Below, one piece after another: positions 6,105 through 10,173 of a stretch of DNA of 10,173 nucleotides. The position numbers were made by a program, and so were the translations under genes. Below the pieces are notes generated by a model. It worked only from the letters and a program-made list of their open reading frames with translations. It had not been told where the DNA came from and ran no database searches. Position 1 is the stretch's first letter, and every line of letters starts with the position of its first letter. The stretch comes from DASZCR01 sp964246705. GTDB taxonomy: Bacteria > Acidobacteriota > Blastocatellia > Pyrinomonadales > Pyrinomonadaceae. The stretch is taken from contig CAXTRQ010000212.1 in NCBI GenBank assembly GCA_964246705.1, positions 1 to 10,173 of the forward strand, in the 5' to 3' direction.

Positions 6105-7721
6105 ATGCCAAACGGTAACTTTCGCACGATGCGGCGCGGCATCTTTCTCGCGATTTCAATTTCTCTTCTCTATGTGCTGCTCCATTCGACGCAGGGCGCA
6201 GGCTTTGCTGCGGATGCCGCGCGAAAGTCCGGCGCACAGCAGGAGATGGGGAAGCGTATCGGCGTGCGGCTGCGGTCGTTCGTGCCCCGCGCGAGCGGGA
6301 GCCTCTATTTCGAGCCGACACCGAACGGCGGACTCGTCCGCATAACCGCGCTGGGGCTGCCCGCGCCGGAGACACTGATGCCGAACGCGCACGTGTTTCT
6401 CGTCTGGGCGGTGGCTCCGGGCGAGCGCCCTCTGCGCGCGGGCGAGGTACGCATAGACGCCAGCGGCAACGGCGGCATCGAATTTCCGCGCCCGGCCTCG
6501 TTTGAAAAATACAGTGTCGTGATGACGGTCGAGCCGGATATTGCCGCCGCGCAGCCTTCGGGCGTGATGGTCTTCGCCTCGCGCGCGGGCGAGGTGACGG
6601 CCTTCTATGGCGAGCGCAGAGAGAGCCTGATGAGCGACTCGCGTCGTAAGGCGATTGACCGCGAATTGGGACGGGGCGCGAAAGTGCGCCGCGACGGAAA
6701 CGACTTCTATGCGGAAGTGGACAACGCGCTCGCATCGAGCGAAGGCGGCACGCGCACGCTCGAACTCCTCGGCGACGAAGTTGCGCCCTCCGCACACGGC
6801 CTCGCACGCGTCGCTTCGCGCAACGAGAACATCTACGTCCGCACGGTCATCAAAAAGCTGCCTCTGCCGTCGCGCGTCGGAGCCAATACTTACGTGTTGT
6901 GGGGCGTCGTGCCCGATGGGCGCATCGCCTACATGGGCAGCCTTCCGGCGATGGACATCACCGACGCGGATACTTACGTTCGCGTCGGCGGCTTCCGCTC
7001 GTCCGATTTGGATTTGCTTGTGACAGCAGAGATGCGCAGTCCCGTCTCGCGCCCGTCAGGCTTGCGTGCCATCTCTTCGCGCACGACGGCGACGAAAGCG
7101 GAGAGCGGCCCGGCCTTCGGTGCGATTGAAGGGCAGGTGGTTGATTCCGAAGGGCGACCGCTGGCGGGCGCAGCGGTCGAGGTGCGGCCTGCCGACCAGA
7201 CTATCGTCGCGGGCGCGCTGCCCGTCGCCTACACGGACGATCAAGGCAAGTTCTTTCTCGACGGCATCGCTCCCGGCACGCACATGATCTATGCGGCGAA
7301 AGAGGATGACGGCTATCCTTCAACCTTCCTCGCCTTCTTCGTCGCCGACGCGTCGTCAATTCCCAAAGTGACGGTTTATAACAAGCGGGTCACGGAAGGG
7401 ACGCTGGTGCGTCTGGGGCCGAAGGCGGCGCGACTCGCCGGGCGCATCGTCGACGCTTCGACCGGGCAACCCATCGAAGAGGCCGAAATCGTTCTCTACC
7501 GCGAAGACAATCCCGAAAACTACTTTTCCTTCGGCCTCAACATGGATGCGGGCCGCTTCCAACGCCTCATTCCGCCCATCGGCTTTCGCATGAAAATCTC
7601 TTCGCCCGGTTATGCCGACTGGTTCTACGGCACTGACGGAACCCGCGAGCAATCGCAAGTCATCCGCGTCGACCCGGACACAACCAAAGAGCTTCTCGTT
7701 TCTCTCAAACCTTTGAAGTGA
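6105..7721 (+). CDS. Exported multi-domain beta protein: two RskA-like domains and two carboxypeptidase-regulatory-like domains
   Basis: The product is 538 residues from the ATG at 6105 (AGAGG lies about ten bases upstream). A hydrophobic segment at about 11-30 (RGIFLAISISLLYVLLHS) is a signal peptide or anchor. Two related beta modules follow, at about 62-168 and 230-326. Each has a YVLW-like strand (HVFLVWAVAPGE, NTYVLWGVVPDG), a strand ending in an acidic turn (VVMTVEP, LLVTAEM) and PSGVMVFASR or PSGLRAISSR, as in the extracytoplasmic domain of RskA-type anti-sigma factors. No zinc-finger sigma-binding domain is present. Residues about 337-412 (GAIEGQVVDSEGRPLAGAAVEV to FFLDGIAPGTHMI) and about 440-510 (RLAGRIVDASTGQPIEEAEIV) are carboxypeptidase-regulatory-like beta sandwiches. 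It seems to have no cysteines. It is probably an envelope or secreted binding protein, and no enzymatic role is visible. It converges with the DUF4097 gene. Confidence 0.75.
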   Translation: MPNGNFRTMRRGIFLAISISLLYVLLHSTQGAGFAADAARKSGAQQEMGKRIGVRLRSFVPRASGSLYFEPTPNGGLVRITALGLPAPETLMPNAHVFLVWAVAPGERPLRAGEVRIDASGNGGIEFPRPASFEKYSVVMTVEPDIAAAQPSGVMVFASRAGEVTAFYGERRESLMSDSRRKAIDRELGRGAKVRRDGNDFYAEVDNALASSEGGTRTLELLGDEVAPSAHGLARVASRNENIYVRTVIKKLPLPSRVGANTYVLWGVVPDGRIAYMGSLPAMDITDADTYVRVGGFRSSDLDLLVTAEMRSPVSRPSGLRAISSRTTATKAESGPAFGAIEGQVVDSEGRPLAGAAVEVRPADQTIVAGALPVAYTDDQGKFFLDGIAPGTHMIYAAKEDDGYPSTFLAFFVADASSIPKVTVYNKRVTEGTLVRLGPKAARLAGRIVDASTGQPIEEAEIVLYREDNPENYFSFGLNMDAGRFQRLIPPIGFRMKISSPGYADWFYGTDGTREQSQVIRVDPDTTKELLVSLKPLK

Positions 7722-7781
7722 TGGATTGAGAAACGCGAGCAACGACAGTTGGAAAGCCGTCTTCCTTCTGCGTTCTTCTTT

Positions 7782-7826
7782 CTTGGCGTCTTGGCATGAA
7801 ATATAGTTTCGCGCCAAGACGCCAAG
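7782..7826. repeat. Hairpin repeat, cgtcttggc type, copy 2; possible bidirectional terminator
   Basis: A 14-bp perfect stem pairs CTTGGCGTCTTGGC (7782-7795) with its complement at 7813-7826, and four more pairs (GAAA/TTTC) form inside the loop. It sits in the 174-bp gap between two convergent genes, a natural place for a terminator working both ways, although there is no clean T-run. It matches the copy at 1644-1685. The rest of the gap (7722-7895) shows nothing else of note. Confidence 0.65.
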
Positions 7827-7895
7827 GCGTTAAGAAGCATAAAAGTTGAGCGATTGAAGATTCGGGATTTCAAATCTTAAATTTGGGATAGGGTT

Positions 7896-9341
7896 TTAAC
7901 GGCAGTCTTTCGCTTCGCCGGGGGCGAGTTTGCCGAGCCGGATGCTGCCGTCGAAGGAGTCGAGCGTAATCTGCGCTTGTCCGTTGCCGTAGCGACCGAT
8001 GAGGCGGCTGCCGTTAGTGTTGCGCGTTTCGCTGCCAGCAGGCTCTTTGAGTTGCAACTGGAAGTCGGTCTTGACGCTGCCGCGATAGGACGAGAGCAGA
8101 GCCGTGAAGCCCGGAGCGTCTTCACCGATTAACATCTCGACTGTGCCCGCCATGGATTTGAGATGGTAGCGTCCATCCTCGCGAATCGCGCCCGTAAAAT
8201 GGACTTCGCTGTTGGTCGTCGTCGCATCAACGTCGCCTGAGATACCTGCGAGCGTGATTGCGCCGTCCGTGTTGCTCACGTCCACGCGCCCGCGCGCACA
8301 GGTGATGGCGACCTCGCCGCTGATGGATAGCGCGCGCACGTCCGCTCCCGCCTGCCGGACGTTAATCTGGCCGCTCGAAGTAATCACGTCAACCAGCCCG
8401 CGTACATTATCAACTTCGACCCTCCCGCTGCGCGTGCGTACTTCAACCGTTCCGACATGGCTCAACTTAATCGTGCTCCGGTCGCCGTCAATCGTCAGCG
8501 CCGTTTCGACGCCCGACACTTCCACTTCGCTCCTGATGACTTTAATCGAATCAATCTCGGCAGCGCGCGGCACTTTCACTTCCAGATCAATGTCGCCGAA
8601 GGGGCGTTCAAATCCGGGCGGGGGAGCAATCTGCAAATTCATGTTGAGCGGATTCGTAATCTGCACGTTGATGCCGGGTAGGTTCTGTATGCGAGCGGGC
8701 GCGACCGTCTTGGGGGAGGAAGAAGGCGCGACGGTCGCAGTCGAAGCCAAAGGCGGAGCCGCGTTTGCTGGCGTCGGCGACGAAGCCGGAGAAGCCGCAC
8801 CCGTCCGTGGAGAAGATGTGCTGATGTTGCTTGACGCGCTACGCCGCGCCTGTTGCTGCTGCGCTTCAATCTCGTGTTGGCGCATTTCAAGTTCTGCGCG
8901 GCGTTGCTCGATTTCCGAGCGCCGCTGCTCAAGCGCGGCGAGGCGACGGGCATCCATGTCTTCCGGCTTCGCGTAATCGGCCTTCACCAGAATTTTTTCC
9001 GCGCCGGTCGCCTCTCTCTGCGCGCCGACCCAGACGTATTCGATTCCGTTCTGGCTCGTCGCCGTCGCTTCGATGTAATCGCGATCCCAACCCGTGACGA
9101 CGATCCGCCCCGTCGTTTTATTGCCGACGACGATCTTCGCGCCGCGCTCGAACTTAACGCGCGCGCGCCCCGATGCATCGCGCTCGACCGCCGGTTCAAA
9201 CTCGACGGGCGCGGGCGTTCTTTCGCGTGGCGCGCCTGCCGGTTCCTGCGCTTTTTCTTGCGCGAGCGGCGCGACCGCCATCATCGTCGCCAGCAACAGC
9301 GACGATGAAATATAGGAAATATTGCGGAGTCGTTTGTTCAT
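7896..9341 (-). CDS. Exported DUF4097 (adhesin-like beta-helix) protein with coiled-coil insert
   Basis: The product is 481 residues from the ATG at 9341. A TTG at 9374 and an ATG at 9353 are in frame, but 9341 gives a clean signal peptide (about 1-28, MNKRLRNISYISSSLLLATM). Residues about 45-122 form strands (GAKIVVGNKTTGRIVVTGWD). Residues about 130-167 are a strongly charged helix with repeated EQRR/EMRQ units, probably a coiled coil. A Ser/Pro/Ala/Thr linker follows (about 168-215). From about 220 to 475 come short repeats of the type VRTRSGRVEVDNVRGLVDV and SISGEVAITCARGRVDVSN, with SG/NG turns typical of DUF4097 beta-helix proteins. It starts just after the stop (9371-9373) of the anti-sigma-like gene, so the two are probably one operon. 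The role is unknown. Related genes often sit beside ECF sigma/anti-sigma pairs. Confidence 0.83.
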   Translation of the reverse strand: MNKRLRNISYISSSLLLATMMAVAPLAQEKAQEPAGAPRERTPAPVEFEPAVERDASGRARVKFERGAKIVVGNKTTGRIVVTGWDRDYIEATATSQNGIEYVWVGAQREATGAEKILVKADYAKPEDMDARRLAALEQRRSEIEQRRAELEMRQHEIEAQQQQARRSASSNISTSSPRTGAASPASSPTPANAAPPLASTATVAPSSSPKTVAPARIQNLPGINVQITNPLNMNLQIAPPPGFERPFGDIDLEVKVPRAAEIDSIKVIRSEVEVSGVETALTIDGDRSTIKLSHVGTVEVRTRSGRVEVDNVRGLVDVITSSGQINVRQAGADVRALSISGEVAITCARGRVDVSNTDGAITLAGISGDVDATTTNSEVHFTGAIREDGRYHLKSMAGTVEMLIGEDAPGFTALLSSYRGSVKTDFQLQLKEPAGSETRNTNGSRLIGRYGNGQAQITLDSFDGSIRLGKLAPGEAKDCR

Positions 9342-9370
9342 AGCAAAGTCCATGCTGTTTCGGCAGCGTT

Positions 9371-10173
9371 TCAATAACGCACCATCTCGCGGAGCACTTC
9401 AACTTTCTTCGCGTAGGCCGTCAGCATGTAGTTGACGGCGACGGGGTCGCCCGGATGCTCGCGGACGGCGCGGCGTGTTCCGGCAATCGTGCGATCAATG
9501 GTCGAGAGAGTCTGCTCGAACTTTGCGGCGTCTCGCGCGTCGAGCCGCGAACGGTTGCGCCTGACATCCTGCGACAGCAGACGGATGGCAGCGATATATT
9601 TCTGCTCGGCCTCGCGGACGAGTTCATCGGGCGTCTGTGCGGGGGCGGAGAGGGGCGGCGCTGGCACGGCGCGTTTCATGCTTTCCCTGCTCGACGCCAA
9701 CATCACGCGGTCTCTCCTTGACGCATCGTCGAACTTCGCTCCGGCTGTCCCGGTGCGCCGGTCGGCTTTCCCGCTCTCGCTCTCTGCGCCCACGGCATCA
9801 TTTCCGCCCGCTTGCTTCTCAACATCCTGAACCCCTGCTTGCTCTGCTGCCTCTCGCGTCTTCGGAGAGGAATCATTCGTCTGAGAAGATGTGTTTCGAC
9901 TCGCCGTCTGAGTTGTCTGATTCCCCGTCTGGTTCGACACCCCCTCGCGCGAATTGGTGTAACGCATCACGCCGATGGTCAGCGCGACGGCGACGAAGAC
10001 GAGCGCGGCGGTCAGAGACGGGCTGAGGCGTGGCGTGCCGAATGCGCCGGACATCCCTGCCAGCAAATCTCTCAAGCGCGTGTGCGCCGGGCGTGCGGGT
10101 GTGTGCGCGGAGCTTGCCTGCGTGGTGTTTGCGGCTCGCGCGCGTGCGTCGTCCGGGGTTGTTGCTGCTGGCG
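9371..10173 (-). CDS. Membrane protein resembling the C-terminal part of a zf-HC2 anti-sigma factor (N-terminus outside window)
   Basis: The frame is open to the right edge, and about 266 residues are visible. The first in-frame start-like codon (TTG at 10075) is not convincing, and the upstream residues (Ala/Thr/Pro-rich) look like continued protein. One membrane segment (SLTAALVFVAVALTIGVMRY) lies at about visible residues 52-71. It is followed by a long Gln/Asn/Thr/Ser/Glu-rich extracytoplasmic linker, then a helical C-terminal domain of about 95 residues (DELVREAEQKYIAAIRLLSQ to NYMLTAYAKKVEVLREM). This tail is characteristic of zinc-finger anti-sigma membrane proteins encoded next to DUF4097 genes. 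The zinc finger itself would lie outside the window, so the anti-sigma role is inferred. The stop TGA overlaps a TTG and lies 29 bases before the ATG of the DUF4097 gene, suggesting coupled translation. Confidence 0.75.
   Translation of the reverse strand, partial: PAATTPDDARARAANTTQASSAHTPARPAHTRLRDLLAGMSGAFGTPRLSPSLTAALVFVAVALTIGVMRYTNSREGVSNQTGNQTTQTASRNTSSQTNDSSPKTREAAEQAGVQDVEKQAGGNDAVGAESESGKADRRTGTAGAKFDDASRRDRVMLASSRESMKRAVPAPPLSAPAQTPDELVREAEQKYIAAIRLLSQDVRRNRSRLDARDAAKFEQTLSTIDRTIAGTRRAVREHPGDPVAVNYMLTAYAKKVEVLREMVRY

Noticed and set aside
6103..6807. A 234-codon minus-strand open frame over the exported multi-domain gene
   Set aside because: The product is an Arg/Ala/Pro-rich string without recognisable domains, typical of a shadow frame in GC-rich sequence.
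8212..8976. A 254-codon plus-strand open frame antisense to the DUF4097 gene
   Set aside because: It is rich in Thr, Ser and Arg runs and mirrors the coding bias of the minus-strand gene. The minus-strand frame has a signal peptide and clear family repeats.

Overview
The window looks like a chromosomal stretch from a moderately GC-rich environmental bacterium. It is most likely an acidobacterium of the Blastocatellia type. That placement is an inference from gene style: secreted proteins with carboxypeptidase-regulatory repeats, an anti-sigma-like membrane protein followed by a DUF4097 beta-helix protein, a DUF4350-like secreted protein, and spacers full of palindromic repeats. No rRNA or other marker gene is present to confirm it.

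Layout. Positions 1-523 (+) hold the C-terminal half of a thioredoxin reductase. Positions 640-4612 are a run of minus-strand genes. Read in transcription order they are an HxlR-type regulator with a cysteine-rich tail, an exported protein with two NTF2-like domains, a membrane-anchored SGNH/GDSL hydrolase, and a frameshifted DUF4350-like exported protein. They are separated by gaps of 84, 166 and 163 bp, so they need not form one operon. Divergent from the regulator, at 4888-5868 (+), is a PleD-like response regulator/diguanylate cyclase. Next, at 6105-7721 (+), is a large exported protein with two related RskA-like beta domains and two carboxypeptidase-regulatory-like domains. It converges on a minus-strand pair running in from the right edge. 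That pair is a partial membrane protein resembling the tail of zinc-finger anti-sigma factors (9371-10173) and, immediately downstream, a DUF4097 beta-helix protein (7896-9341). An ECF sigma factor beyond the right edge would fit this arrangement but is not visible.

The spacers are the second theme. Most of them carry inverted repeats of several types: a 27-bp perfect palindrome with a related copy 1.8 kb away (5942-6012, 4102-4165), a 25-bp perfect inverted repeat (3053-3144), a short hairpin type present twice (1644-1685, 7782-7826), and smaller remnants. They look like REP-type dispersed elements that may also serve as terminators.

Functionally the genes are a mixture: thiol redox, c-di-GMP signalling, a putative stress-sensing regulator, and several envelope or secreted proteins of unknown role. 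I see no phage, plasmid, transposase, CRISPR or toxin-antitoxin genes, and no clear multi-gene novel system. The best leads are the repeat families, the HxlR cysteine tail, the unusual four-domain exported protein and the frameshift.
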